The notes: a model not told the origin generated them from the letters alone. 51,913 nt of DNA from JBBDST01 sp040904765 (GCA_040904765.1 JBBDST010000009.1:1-51913); one strand, 5' to 3'. Counted from the stretch's first letter, positions 8,500 through 17,503 are shown. Made by a program: numbers and translations.

Positions 8500-9285
8500 A
8501 TGAAAATTCTTGTCCCGGTTAAGCGCGTGCCCGACACCGCCGCAGAGAAAACCATCGACCCGAACAGCCGCACGGTTGACCGCGACTCGGTCGAATCGGT
8601 GCTGTGTCCGGTGAACGAGTTCGCCATCGAAGAAGCGATGCGGCTCAAAGAATCTCACGATGCCGAAATAGTCGTGCTTGTCGTTGGGCCACAGAACGCC
8701 CAATCGACCGTACGGAAAGCCCTCTCCTATGGGCTCGACGCTGGCGTGCATGTTTTTGATGACGCCATCGCCGGTTCCGATGCGATTGGCACCGCCCGCG
8801 TCATCGCCGCCGCCGCTCAAGCCGAAGGTTTCGATCTGATCCTCTTTGGCAACCAGTCGACAGATGCCCGCACGTGCCTGGTACCGGCAGCAGTCGCTGA
8901 GATCCTTGGCGTTCCAAGCCTCACGTTCGCACGTTTTCTTGAAGTCAACGGCACCGACGTTGTGGTGCACCGTGAACACGAGGAAGGTTGGGATGTTGTC
9001 ACCTCCACGTTGCCAGCCGTTGTGTCGGTCGTTGAAGCGATCAACGAACCGCGCTACCCGTCGTTTAAAGGCATCATGGCCGCAAAATCGAAACCGTTGA
9101 CGGAGAAAACCCTCGCCGATCTTGGTATTGCACCCGAACTTGTTGGCGCCGCCAACGCTTCGGCCGTGCTTGCCACATTCACCCCGCGACCACCCAAAGA
9201 AGCCGGCACGATCGTTGAAGACGACGGTAGCGGTGCAGCCGCAGCGCAACTGGCCGACTGGCTTGTAGACAAAAAATTCGTATGA
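8500..9285 (+). CDS. etfB: Electron transfer flavoprotein beta subunit
   Basis: 261 residues. Starts MKILVPVKRVPD, with VLCPVNEFAIEEAMRLKE, the adenine-nucleotide region common to EtfB/FixA. EtfAB accepts electrons from acyl-CoA and related dehydrogenases and passes them to the quinone pool. The ATG at 8500 has AAAGGA upstream; TACCTT at 8467-8472 is a likely -10. etfA follows after 39 bp. The crotonase upstream at 3353 fits a fatty-acid oxidation context in the wider neighbourhood. Confidence 0.95.
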   Translation: MKILVPVKRVPDTAAEKTIDPNSRTVDRDSVESVLCPVNEFAIEEAMRLKESHDAEIVVLVVGPQNAQSTVRKALSYGLDAGVHVFDDAIAGSDAIGTARVIAAAAQAEGFDLILFGNQSTDARTCLVPAAVAEILGVPSLTFARFLEVNGTDVVVHREHEEGWDVVTSTLPAVVSVVEAINEPRYPSFKGIMAAKSKPLTEKTLADLGIAPELVGAANASAVLATFTPRPPKEAGTIVEDDGSGAAAAQLADWLVDKKFV

Positions 9286-9324
9286 GCGCGGCCAACATCC
9301 GTGTGATGATGTGAAGGATGACTG

Positions 9325-10311
9325 ATGAGTGAGATTCTCGTACTGATTGACCACAGTGACGGCGCCCCGCGCAAACTGTCGCTGCAGGTGCTTACGGCCG
9401 CCAATCGGTTGGCCGCAACGTCGGGCGCAACCGTATCGGCCGTTTGGGTTGGTCCTGGTGGCACAGACCAAGCAGCGACGCTTGGCAGTCACGGTGCCGC
9501 CAAGCTGTATGTCGCAGACGACGAGGAACTGACGTCGTATGTCACCCTGCCGGCCGTTGAGACCCTCGAAGCAGCCTTGGCTGCAAGTAGTGCCGACACG
9601 GTGCTGTTTGGTTCAACCAACCACACGAAAGACGTTGCTGCCCGCCTTGCAGTGCGGATCAACGCCGGCGTGATTACTGATGCCACCGCCGTTGAAGCGG
9701 ACGATTCGGGTCGTATCACCGCAACCAAAGAAGTGTTTGGTGGCGATATGATCACCACGTCAACGATCGCAGACGGTCAACCACAGATCATCGGGATCGC
9801 ATCAAACGCCTACCCGGTTGAAACGCCCGGAAGTAGTGAGGCGGCCGTTGAAGCGCTTTCGGTAAGCCTGTCCGACGCTGCCAAAGCGGCCAGCATCACG
9901 TCAGTTGAGAAACAAGGTGGCGCTGATCGGCCAGACATCGCCGAAGCCGCAGTGGTGGTTTCTGGTGGTCGTGGGCTTGGCAACGCCGAAGGTTTCGAAC
10001 TGATCGAACAGCTCGCAGATCTTATGGGTGCCGGAGTTGGGGCGTCACGTGCCGCTACTGACGCCGGCTGGTATCCGCACCGTTTCCAGATCGGTCAGAC
10101 CGGCCGCACCATCTCGCCGGCCCTCTATATCGGTAACGGCGTATCGGGTGCGATTCAACATCGGGCCGGGATGCAAACCTCTCAGCACATTGTTGCGATC
10201 AACAAAGACAAAGAAGCGCCGATCTTTCAGATCGCCGACTTTGGTGTTGTCGGTGACCTGTACAAGGTTGTCCCGAAACTGATTGAAGAAATCACTGCCC
10301 GTAAAGGCTAA
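9325..10311 (+). CDS. etfA: Electron transfer flavoprotein alpha subunit
   Basis: 328 residues. The C-terminal FAD domain is canonical: GQTGRTISPALYIGNGVSGA, IQHRAGMQTSQHIVAINKD and IFQIADFGVVGDLYKVVP. The N-terminal half has the alpha/beta nucleotide-like fold shared with EtfB. It binds the FAD of the heterodimer. The ATG at 9325 follows GAAGGA. Same transcript as etfB by spacing; converges on the hypothetical gene at 10322 with a 10-bp gap. Confidence 0.96.
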   Translation: MSEILVLIDHSDGAPRKLSLQVLTAANRLAATSGATVSAVWVGPGGTDQAATLGSHGAAKLYVADDEELTSYVTLPAVETLEAALAASSADTVLFGSTNHTKDVAARLAVRINAGVITDATAVEADDSGRITATKEVFGGDMITTSTIADGQPQIIGIASNAYPVETPGSSEAAVEALSVSLSDAAKAASITSVEKQGGADRPDIAEAAVVVSGGRGLGNAEGFELIEQLADLMGAGVGASRAATDAGWYPHRFQIGQTGRTISPALYIGNGVSGAIQHRAGMQTSQHIVAINKDKEAPIFQIADFGVVGDLYKVVPKLIEEITARKG

Positions 10312-10321
10312 ATCAATTCGG

Positions 10322-10717
10322 TCACAAGACTACGGGCACCGTCGCACTGAGCGGCGGTGCCTGGTCGTATAAGGCCACGGTGACGTCAAGCGTGTCGCCC
10401 GAGGCCAGCGGCGGAATAAGGCGCACTTCGCCGTTGGAAAAGCCGCGATCACCCCGACCAACCGCATCAAATACCTGGGCGGGCCGGCCGTTTATTGTTA
10501 CCTGCCAGTTGCTGGCCGGTGGGAAGCGGCGTGTCAGCCGTAACGTTGCGGTGTGATCGACCCGGGCGAAACGCAAGTCCGTAAATCCGTCCCACAGTTC
10601 GAGCGATAGCAGCAGCAGTTCGTGACCGTCACACACCCCAAGTGACACGTTTAACGGCACGCACCCCTGAAACGTCGGCGGTTGGGTGATGCCTTCGGGC
10701 AGATGTGGTGCGGTCAT
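10322..10717 (-). CDS. Hypothetical beta-rich protein
   Basis: 131 residues from the ATG at 10717, which has GGAG about nine bases upstream; an in-frame start at 10762 would overlap the promoter region of the next gene. The sequence alternates hydrophobic strands (ATLRLTRRFP, WQVTINGRPAQVFD, SGDTLDVTVALYD), suggesting a beta-sandwich. No signal peptide, no metal motif, no family recognised. It is divergent from the cysteine desulfurase gene. It might be a carbohydrate- or peptide-binding module, but nothing here demonstrates that. Confidence 0.65.
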   Translation of the reverse strand: MTAPHLPEGITQPPTFQGCVPLNVSLGVCDGHELLLLSLELWDGFTDLRFARVDHTATLRLTRRFPPASNWQVTINGRPAQVFDAVGRGDRGFSNGEVRLIPPLASGDTLDVTVALYDQAPPLSATVPVVL

Positions 10718-10753
10718 CGTCGTTTGGCTCCATCGCGAACGTACGAACAACGC

Positions 10754-10759
10754 TACCGT
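10754..10759 (+). promoter_or_regulatory. -10-like box placed for a near-leaderless mRNA
   Basis: TACCGT ends eight bases before the ATG at 10768. A transcript starting seven or so bases downstream would begin almost at the start codon. No Shine-Dalgarno sequence is seen before this ATG, which is consistent with leaderless translation as known in actinomycetes. No clear -35 element. Confidence 0.4.
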
Positions 10760-10767
10760 CACACCTT

Positions 10768-11919
10768 ATGAACGTGTATCTCGACCATGCCGCGTCCTCA
10801 ACGCCCCGCCCCCAAGCGCGCGCTGTGTTACTGACGCATCTTGACGCCGCGAATGGCTCGGCGGCGCATCAGCGTGGGCAAAATACCCGTGCGGTGATCG
10901 AAGAAGCCCGTGAACGGGTCGCAGCAGCAATCGGTGCGACCCCGCACGAAGTCGTGTTCACCTCTGGCGGTACGGAAGCGGACAATTTGGCATTGAAGGG
11001 GATCATCTGGGCGGCCCGCGACGCACGGCGCACCACTCCGCATTTGATCATCTCGGCAACCGAACATGCCGCAGTGAAAGATGCGGCCGTGTGGCTTGCT
11101 GAACGTGGAGATGCGACCCTCGATCTGGTTGGTTGCGGACCTGACGGATGTATCGACGTTGATCAAGTGCTGGGGCTACTTCGGGCCGAAACGGCGCTTG
11201 TGAGTGTTATGACAGCCAATAATGAGCTTGGCAGCATCAACCCGATTGCCGAACTGGCGGCAGCACTGGCACCCAAGGGTGTGCCGTTGCACACTGACGC
11301 GGTGCAGGCAATCGCGACGTTAGATGTGAACGTCACGCGCGATCAGATCAGTGCCTTAGCTGCATCCGGCCACAAATTTGGGGCCCCGCAAGGAGTCGGT
11401 TTTGCGGTGCTTCGCCGCAATCTTCCCGTCGTGCCGTTGCATCACGGCGGTGGCCAAGACCGCGGGGTACGTTCCGGCACGTTTGCAACCGCACTGATTG
11501 CCAGTGTCGCCGCAGCGCTTGATGCAACCGTCGCTGAGCGTCAGCAGCTAGTTATTCGCCTCAACCGATTGTCAGACAAGCTTGCCGCCAACCTTACGAC
11601 CCTTGAAGGTGTGCGCCGAAACGGACCTGTTGACCCGACGAGACGGCTCGCCTCACACGTGCATCTGTCGATCGATGATGTGGCAGGCGAACTGCTTGGG
11701 TTACGACTTGATGCGCTGGGTATTGCTACTAGCGGGGGAGCTGCGTGCAGTTCTGGGGCAACCACCGCTTCGCATGTTTTGGTTGCGGCAGGCATCACCG
11801 GTACACCGCTACGGCTAAGCCTTGGCTGGGACACCACCGACAACGACATTGACACGGCTATCACGGGCTTGTCAGAACTCATTCCGGCGTTACAAGCCCA
11901 CCCAGGAGTGTGGGCATGA
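10768..11919 (+). CDS. Cysteine desulfurase (NifS/IscS family)
   Basis: 383 residues from the ATG at 10768. PLP-enzyme features: MNVYLDHAASSTPRP at the start, TSGGTEADNLAL, HTDAVQA with the PLP-binding Asp, the Schiff-base Lys in ASGHKFGAPQGVGF, and the persulfide Cys in SGGAACSSG. It takes sulfur from cysteine. It overlaps mnmA by ATGA, so it is the likely sulfur donor for tRNA 2-thiouridine formation, perhaps also for iron-sulfur clusters needed by LeuC. Confidence 0.95.
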   Translation: MNVYLDHAASSTPRPQARAVLLTHLDAANGSAAHQRGQNTRAVIEEARERVAAAIGATPHEVVFTSGGTEADNLALKGIIWAARDARRTTPHLIISATEHAAVKDAAVWLAERGDATLDLVGCGPDGCIDVDQVLGLLRAETALVSVMTANNELGSINPIAELAAALAPKGVPLHTDAVQAIATLDVNVTRDQISALAASGHKFGAPQGVGFAVLRRNLPVVPLHHGGGQDRGVRSGTFATALIASVAAALDATVAERQQLVIRLNRLSDKLAANLTTLEGVRRNGPVDPTRRLASHVHLSIDDVAGELLGLRLDALGIATSGGAACSSGATTASHVLVAAGITGTPLRLSLGWDTTDNDIDTAITGLSELIPALQAHPGVWA

Positions 11920-13028
11920 GCCGGGTACTTGTTGCCCTGTCTGGAGGGGTCGATTCGTCCGTTGCCGCAGCCCTACTCGTTGCCGAGGGCCATGACGTGA
12001 CTGGTGTCCATTTAAAACTTGCCGACACCCCTATTGATGCGCCACCGGGACATGGCTGTTGCACACTGGATGACGCCCAAGACGCCCGCCGTACTGCAGC
12101 GATGCTCGACATCCCGTTTTATGTCTGGGACCTGCGAGACGCCTTCCACAGTGAAGTTCAAGCCCCATTTACCGCCGCCTACGCCACCGGCACAACCCCC
12201 AATCCGTGTGTCACCTGCAACGAAAAAGTGAAATATGCGGCCCTGTTGGGCCGTGCCCGCACTGCCGGTTTCGATGCGCTGGCAACCGGCCATTACGCCC
12301 AGCTACGGCGTGCCGGCGACCCTGTCACTACCCCAGGTCCCAACGTCACGTTGCATCGGGCTGTCGACCGACAAAAAGACCAGTCGTATGTGCTTTACAT
12401 GGCACAACCTGAACAGCTCGCCCACACGCTGCTGCCCGTTGGGGGCTACACCAAACCTGACGTGCGTGATATCGCCGCAAAAGCCGGCTTTCGGGTCGCG
12501 CAAAAACCGGACAGTTACGACATCTGTTTCATTCCTGACGGTGACACAGCTGGCTATCTTGAGCAGCACCTACCGGTTTCACGTGGCCCAATTGTTGACA
12601 CGGACGGGGTCGTCCTTGGTAGTCACGACGGGGTGTGGCGTTACACGGTCGGTCAGCGCCGAGGACTGGGGTTAAACCATCACGAACGGCGTTTTGTCGC
12701 CGATGTTGATGCCACCACCAACACGGTCACGATTGGTCCACGTGACGCGCTGTCATGTGCCTGGATTCGTATCGCTGAACCACGCTTTAGTGCGGTCGTG
12801 CCAGACGTTTCGGAGTTGAAAGTGCAGATCCGGGCGCACGGACGGGCCCACGAAGCGGCCGTAACTAAAGACGGCGAAGCGCTTCACGTCCGCTTTTTAG
12901 AACCTGTTTATGGGGTGGCTCTAGGACAAGCAGCTGTTTTGTATGACCGTGATGACGACAGGTGTTACGGCGGCGGAATGATCACAGATGCCGACCGCGA
13001 CGCTGTATATGGCCCGCGTCATGGCTAG
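11916..13028 (+). CDS. mnmA: tRNA-specific 2-thiouridylase MnmA
   Basis: 370 residues. The PP-loop is ALSGGVDSSVAA; the two catalytic cysteines are in TPNPCVTCN and SYDICFIPDGDTAGYL; GHGCCTLDDAQDARR and ATGHYAQL are family blocks. It thiolates U34 of tRNA-Glu, -Gln and -Lys. The ATG at 11916 is chosen over GTG 11910 because AGGAG lies seven bases upstream and it overlaps the preceding stop by ATGA. The C-terminus overlaps the ligA start. Confidence 0.96.
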   Translation: MSRVLVALSGGVDSSVAAALLVAEGHDVTGVHLKLADTPIDAPPGHGCCTLDDAQDARRTAAMLDIPFYVWDLRDAFHSEVQAPFTAAYATGTTPNPCVTCNEKVKYAALLGRARTAGFDALATGHYAQLRRAGDPVTTPGPNVTLHRAVDRQKDQSYVLYMAQPEQLAHTLLPVGGYTKPDVRDIAAKAGFRVAQKPDSYDICFIPDGDTAGYLEQHLPVSRGPIVDTDGVVLGSHDGVWRYTVGQRRGLGLNHHERRFVADVDATTNTVTIGPRDALSCAWIRIAEPRFSAVVPDVSELKVQIRAHGRAHEAAVTKDGEALHVRFLEPVYGVALGQAAVLYDRDDDRCYGGGMITDADRDAVYGPRHG

Positions 13029-15042
13029 CCTCCAAGCTGAACACGACCGGCTTGTGACAGAAATTCGTGACGCGCTGTACCGCTATCACGTCCTTGACGA
13101 TCCGGTGTTAAGCGACGCTGACTATGACCGGCTGTATCAGCAGTTGATAGCCCTCGAAGCGGCCCATCCTGAACTTGTCACTCCACAGTCACCCACCCAG
13201 CAGGTTGCGCCACCACCTAGCACAGCCTTTGCGCCGGTCACCCACCGTCAGGCGATGTTCAGTCTCGACAACGCATTTCATCACGACGACATCGCCGCAT
13301 TTTTTCTCCGGGTGGCACGGCTACTGGACCGCACAGACGCAGATGATGTGACGGTCGTATGTGAACGAAAAATTGACGGGGTGGCAGTGAATCTGACCTA
13401 CATCGACGGGGTACTTGCAACCGCTGCAACGCGCGGCAACGGCATTAGCGGCGAAGACATCACCGCCCAAGTACGCACCATCACCGACGTGCCCTACCGG
13501 CTACACACCGACACGCCACCGGCTTACTTGGATGTTCGCGGCGAGGTGTACTACCCGCTGGACGCGTTTCAACAGATGAACGAAACGCGTATCGAAGCAG
13601 GCGAGCCGGTGTTCAAAAATCCGCGCAACGCGGCTGCCGGAGCGCTCCGCCAAAAAGATCCGGCCATCACGGCCTCTCGGCCATTAGCACTGTGGTGTCA
13701 TGGAGTCGGCTACACCACCGATATGACGCATACAACCCACGCGCAACTCTTGACATGGCTTGCCGCCCTTGGTCTTCCCGTCGAACCTGGCTTTGCCGTC
13801 ACGACCGGCGTTAGCGACACACTCACCTACATCGATCACACCACCAAACACCGTCACGAAGTCGGTTATGAAATTGACGGCGTCGTGATCAAGCTCGACC
13901 AGATCGCTGAACGTGACGTACTTGGCTTTACCGCACGCGCACCACGATGGGCCATCGCCTACAAGATGGCGCCAGTAGAAGAACACACTCAACTCAAATC
14001 GATCGAAATTAACGTTGGACGCACCGGCAAAGTCACCCCCTTTGCCGTCCTTGAACCGGTACATGTTGCCGGTACCACCATCTCAACCACCACCTTGCAT
14101 AACGAACTGCAGATCCATCTCAAAGACGTCCGGGTTGGCGACACGGTGATCGTTCGTCGTGCAGGAGACGTCATCCCGGAAGTCGTTGGCCCCGTCCTTG
14201 CCAAACGTCCCGTTGGCACAGAACCGTTTGTGATGCCAGCCAACTGCCCGTTTTGTGGCGGCCCACTCACACGCGCCGACGGCGAAGCCCACCATTACTG
14301 TCTCAACGTCGCCTGCCCCAACCGGCTGCTGTCATCAGTCACCCACCTGGCAGCACGCGGCGCACTCGACATCGAAGGCCTCGGTGACGAAACCGTGAAA
14401 CTGTTGATTGACGCCGGTTTGATCACCAACATGGCCGACGTGTTTCGCCTCCCCGAACATGCCGCCACTTTGCAGACGTTTCCGGGCTTTGGTGCCAAAC
14501 GGATCGCCCGCCTGTTTGCCGGCATCGAGACAGCCCGCAACGCCGGGTTTGAACGGGTCATTGTCGGGTTAAACATTCGTCATGTCGGACCGACCGTTGC
14601 CAAAACGTTGGCGAAAACGTTCGGACATGTTCAAGCGCTCGTCGATCAAGACATCGACACGTTGGCACAGATCGACGGTATTGGTCCTGCGATCGCAACT
14701 GAAATCGTCACGCATTTTGCGCTCGAAGCAAACCGCCAGTTGATCGACGAGTTAATGGCCCTTGACGTGTGTCTGGAAAGCACCAGTCAAGTCAAGCCCG
14801 CCGACGAGCAAGACCTTAAAGGTGAAGTGATTGTGATCACCGGCACGCTCACCAACTTTGTCCGCAGCGACCTTGCGGCCCTGCTTGAAGCGCGCGGCGC
14901 TAAAATCGCCGGCAGTGTCTCTAAAAACACGACCATGCTGATTGCCGGCGAAAACGCCGGCAGCAAATACGACAAAGCCCGCGAACTCAACGTTGCAATC
15001 GTCACTGAAGACGACCTCAACGACCTGGTGAGACAGACCTAA
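13021..15042 (+). CDS. ligA: NAD-dependent DNA ligase LigA
   Basis: About 673 residues. Order: Ia domain with YRYHVLDDPVLSDADYDRL, adenylation domain with the AMP-accepting Lys in CERKIDGVAVNL, OB fold (IEINVGRTGKVTPFAVLEPV), four-Cys zinc finger starting CPFCGGP, helix-hairpin-helix repeats (TFPGFGAKRI, IDGIGPAIA) and a C-terminal BRCT domain (VIVITGTLTNFVRSDL). It seals nicks in replication using NAD. The start is uncertain: ATGs at 12988, 13009 and 13021 are all in frame within the mnmA end; 13021 gives the usual N-terminus and an 8-bp overlap. Converges on nrtR with a 3-bp gap. Confidence 0.96.
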   Translation: MASLQAEHDRLVTEIRDALYRYHVLDDPVLSDADYDRLYQQLIALEAAHPELVTPQSPTQQVAPPPSTAFAPVTHRQAMFSLDNAFHHDDIAAFFLRVARLLDRTDADDVTVVCERKIDGVAVNLTYIDGVLATAATRGNGISGEDITAQVRTITDVPYRLHTDTPPAYLDVRGEVYYPLDAFQQMNETRIEAGEPVFKNPRNAAAGALRQKDPAITASRPLALWCHGVGYTTDMTHTTHAQLLTWLAALGLPVEPGFAVTTGVSDTLTYIDHTTKHRHEVGYEIDGVVIKLDQIAERDVLGFTARAPRWAIAYKMAPVEEHTQLKSIEINVGRTGKVTPFAVLEPVHVAGTTISTTTLHNELQIHLKDVRVGDTVIVRRAGDVIPEVVGPVLAKRPVGTEPFVMPANCPFCGGPLTRADGEAHHYCLNVACPNRLLSSVTHLAARGALDIEGLGDETVKLLIDAGLITNMADVFRLPEHAATLQTFPGFGAKRIARLFAGIETARNAGFERVIVGLNIRHVGPTVAKTLAKTFGHVQALVDQDIDTLAQIDGIGPAIATEIVTHFALEANRQLIDELMALDVCLESTSQVKPADEQDLKGEVIVITGTLTNFVRSDLAALLEARGAKIAGSVSKNTTMLIAGENAGSKYDKARELNVAIVTEDDLNDLVRQT

Positions 15043-15045
15043 CGG

Positions 15046-15759
15046 TCACGGACGAAGCATCGCGGGATGCAGCTGGGTTGCACCTCCAGGCTTGTACCGC
15101 TTGGCCGGCCGGCCCCCTTCAGGCCCTGGCGGAGCCACCCCAGAGACTTCCACCACAAAGCCGGGAGTGTGCGCTACCTTGCGGCGAAAATTTGCCTCGT
15201 CAAGCACAACTCCCCACACCGCCTCATAGACCCGACGTAGCTCGGCCAACGTGAACGGTTCGGTGACGAACGCGGTTGCAAGCGACGAGTATTCCAGTTT
15301 CGAACGGGCCCGCTCAAGTGCGTCGGCAACAATCTGGCGGTGGTCGTACGCCAGCTGGTTGGCGCCGTTGGCTAACAGTTGCGCGACCGGCACAAGCTGG
15401 GCGTGAGATGGCAGCACAAACGTGTCAGTCAACGGGGTTAACGCAAGATAGGCAACGGAAACAATTCTGGCATGCGGATCGCGGCCCGGATCGCCATAGG
15501 TGCGCAGCTGCTGCAGATGCGCATCGGGTGCAGCCACGCCAGCCAATTCACGCAACGCCCGATGGGCTGTCTCATCTAAATTTTCGTCGGCTGCGACCCG
15601 CCGGCCAGGCAGCGACCAAAGGGCCGTGAACGGTGGCGTGTCCGGTTTGGCTAACAGCACCTGCAACACACCGTCCCGTACCGTCAACAAGGCAACATCG
15701 ACTGCGACCGCACACAGCCCGTCTGGCCATAGTTCAGCCATCGTCGTTTGCGCAGACAT
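15046..15759 (-). CDS. nrtR: NrtR-type regulator of NAD metabolism (Nudix fold plus winged helix)
   Basis: 237 residues. The N-terminal Nudix-like domain starts VDVALLTVRDGVLQVLL, and the C-terminal winged helix FTLAELRRVYEAVWG ... NFRRKVAHTPG ... GGRPAKRYKPG is the typical NrtR DNA-binding part. The Nudix box is degenerate: the second Gly is Arg (LPGRRVAADE) and the REUxEExGU segment reads RALRELAGV, losing two acidic residues, as expected for a ligand sensor rather than a hydrolase. NrtR repressors respond to ADP-ribose or related NAD metabolites. It overlaps the pncB stop by one base (TGATG), the probable target operon. Confidence 0.88.
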   Translation of the reverse strand: MSAQTTMAELWPDGLCAVAVDVALLTVRDGVLQVLLAKPDTPPFTALWSLPGRRVAADENLDETAHRALRELAGVAAPDAHLQQLRTYGDPGRDPHARIVSVAYLALTPLTDTFVLPSHAQLVPVAQLLANGANQLAYDHRQIVADALERARSKLEYSSLATAFVTEPFTLAELRRVYEAVWGVVLDEANFRRKVAHTPGFVVEVSGVAPPGPEGGRPAKRYKPGGATQLHPAMLRP

Positions 15760-17075
15760 CAGACGGCAGATAGTGACGGTGAAACACGATCAACCGTCGG
15801 TAGGGCAGGATCGCCTGGGCCCAGCGCAAACGCTGCGGCAGGCAACGTGGCTAATGCCGCCTGGTGATGGGCTCGAAGCACCGCAAGTGGTTCAAGTGCG
15901 CGGGCCACGCCTGCAGTCACAACCGGATGCTGTAACGGGCGTTCAGTCGCACCAAGGGCCGTATCAAACGGATGGAGAATCTCTGCGACCGCCACCCCGT
16001 CGTTGAATTGGCGGGCGGCACGTTTGCGTCCCCCAACCGTTGCTTTTACCCCTCCGCCTTTTGCCACCGGCGTCAAAGGCAAGTTTGGGGCCAGTTGCCG
16101 TGCCACCATCTTGTAGACAAATTCAGCCGTTGGTTGTCCGCTGCCGGTCACAAGACGTGTGCCGATCCCAAAACTGTCGATCGGGGCGGTAGCAAGGGAG
16201 GCAATTTTGAACTCGTCAAGATCGCCCGATACGACAATGCGCGTTCCGGTCGCGCCCGCCTCATCAAGCACCCGACGGGCCGTCGACGTGTTGACATGAA
16301 GGTCGCCTGAATCGATGCGAATCGCACCCAGCGACGTCCCGCCGGCCTGCAACGCGTTACGTACACCGGTGATCACATCGAACGTGTCGACCAGCAGCGT
16401 GGTTTCCTTGCCAAGGATGTCGATTTGGGCGGCAAACGCATCTTCTTCGTTGGCAAATAAAAGCGTGAACGCATGAGCGGACGTGCCGACTGTCGGGATG
16501 CCGTAGGTTGCGCCAGCTTCAAGGTTTGACGTGCCGACAAAACCGGCGATGTAGGCGGCGCGGGCGGCAGCCACAGCAGCCTGTTCGTGGGTGCGTCGGG
16601 CACCAAAATCGACCAGGCTGCGTCCGCTGGCAGTGTTCACCATCCGTGCCGCAGCCGTAGCGATCGCCGAATCATGGTTCAACACGCTTAACAGCAACGT
16701 CTCTAAAATAACTGCTTCACCAAACGGTGCGGCAACGGTCGCGACCGGCGAGTTCGGGAAATACAGTTCGCCTTCACGGTAGGCGACGATGTCGCCAGTG
16801 AACGTAAAGTTCTGCAGATACGTCAGGGTCGCATCAGAGACGACCTGCATGTCTGCCAAAACGTCAAGTTCACGTTGGGTAAACCGAAAGTCGGCCAGGT
16901 ACGCCAAAAAACGGTCGATGCCGGCGAACACACCGTAGCGCCGACCACCGGGCAGACGTCTGGCATACACCTCAAATACGGTGTGCCGGTCAGCTGCGCC
17001 GCTGGCCAACGCGGCATCAAGCATGGTGAGTTCATACCGGTCAGTGAGGAGCGCTGCGCTAGTCACACGGTTCAT
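15759..17075 (-). CDS. pncB: Nicotinate phosphoribosyltransferase
   Basis: 438 residues. Starts with ALLTDRYELTMLDAALASG, then FEVYARRLPGGRRYGVFAG, VGTSNLEAGATYGIPTVGT, TLLVDTFDVITG and the phosphoribosyl-site IRIDSGDL; the order matches the PncB family that makes nicotinate mononucleotide from nicotinate and PRPP for NAD salvage. First gene of a two-gene operon with nrtR. No good ribosome site is seen before its ATG. A 23-bp palindrome lies 42 bp upstream. Confidence 0.95.
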   Translation of the reverse strand: MNRVTSAALLTDRYELTMLDAALASGAADRHTVFEVYARRLPGGRRYGVFAGIDRFLAYLADFRFTQRELDVLADMQVVSDATLTYLQNFTFTGDIVAYREGELYFPNSPVATVAAPFGEAVILETLLLSVLNHDSAIATAAARMVNTASGRSLVDFGARRTHEQAAVAAARAAYIAGFVGTSNLEAGATYGIPTVGTSAHAFTLLFANEEDAFAAQIDILGKETTLLVDTFDVITGVRNALQAGGTSLGAIRIDSGDLHVNTSTARRVLDEAGATGTRIVVSGDLDEFKIASLATAPIDSFGIGTRLVTGSGQPTAEFVYKMVARQLAPNLPLTPVAKGGGVKATVGGRKRAARQFNDGVAVAEILHPFDTALGATERPLQHPVVTAGVARALEPLAVLRAHHQAALATLPAAAFALGPGDPALPTVDRVSPSLSAV

Positions 17076-17116
17076 TTCGTACGGGCCGACACTGTCACAA
17101 AAGCACAGCCCGGCAG

Positions 17117-17139
17117 GTTAACGTCACAATGACTGTAAC
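17117..17139. promoter_or_regulatory. Palindrome in pncB-gatC intergenic region, candidate NrtR operator
   Basis: GTTAACGTCA (17117-17126), spacer CAA, then TGACTGTAAC (17130-17139). The right arm's reverse complement matches the left arm at 8 of 10 positions. It lies 42 bp upstream of pncB, whose operon encodes the NrtR-type regulator. NrtR operators known elsewhere are palindromes of similar length, so autoregulation is the natural reading; this is inference, not a motif match. Confidence 0.55.
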
Positions 17140-17206
17140 CACTGTGGCTGCCGTCGGCAACCTCCTACCCCTATCCTTAAGGCATCACCCCAACAGTGAG
17201 GTAGTT

Positions 17207-17503
17207 GTGTCACTTCCCGAAGAAGACGTGCGGCATGTCGCACGCCTCGCCCGCCTGTTTGTCACCGACGACGAAGTCGCGCTGTTCGCACCCCAACTTA
17301 ACGCCATCCTTGGCTACGCCGAACAGGTCGCCGAAGTCGCCGCTGACGACGTTGAACCGATGGTCCATCCGTTCGCACCTGCCGATGTGGCGCGCGACGA
17401 TATCCCTTCACCATCACTGTCACGCGACGCCATTTTGGCCGGTGCACCGGCGGTTGAACAGATGCGTTTTGCGGTTCCCCGTATCGTTGCAGAGGAGGGC
17501 TAG
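17207..17503 (+). CDS. gatC: Asp/Glu-tRNA amidotransferase subunit C
   Basis: 98 residues from the GTG at 17207, which has GAGG five bases upstream; the in-frame ATG at 17130 would overlap the palindrome and give a non-family extension. The pattern LPEEDVRHVARLARLFVTDDE, a short helix, then VEPMVHPF and a C-terminal VPRIVAEEG is typical of GatC, the small linker between GatA and GatB. The gene abuts gatA with no gap. TATCCT at 17172-17177 is a plausible -10. Confidence 0.95.
   Translation: MSLPEEDVRHVARLARLFVTDDEVALFAPQLNAILGYAEQVAEVAADDVEPMVHPFAPADVARDDIPSPSLSRDAILAGAPAVEQMRFAVPRIVAEEG

Noticed and set aside
17130..17206. Longer gatC starting at ATG 17130
   Set aside because: It would overlap the palindrome and precede the -10-like TATCCT box; GTG 17207 gives the standard GatC N-terminus.
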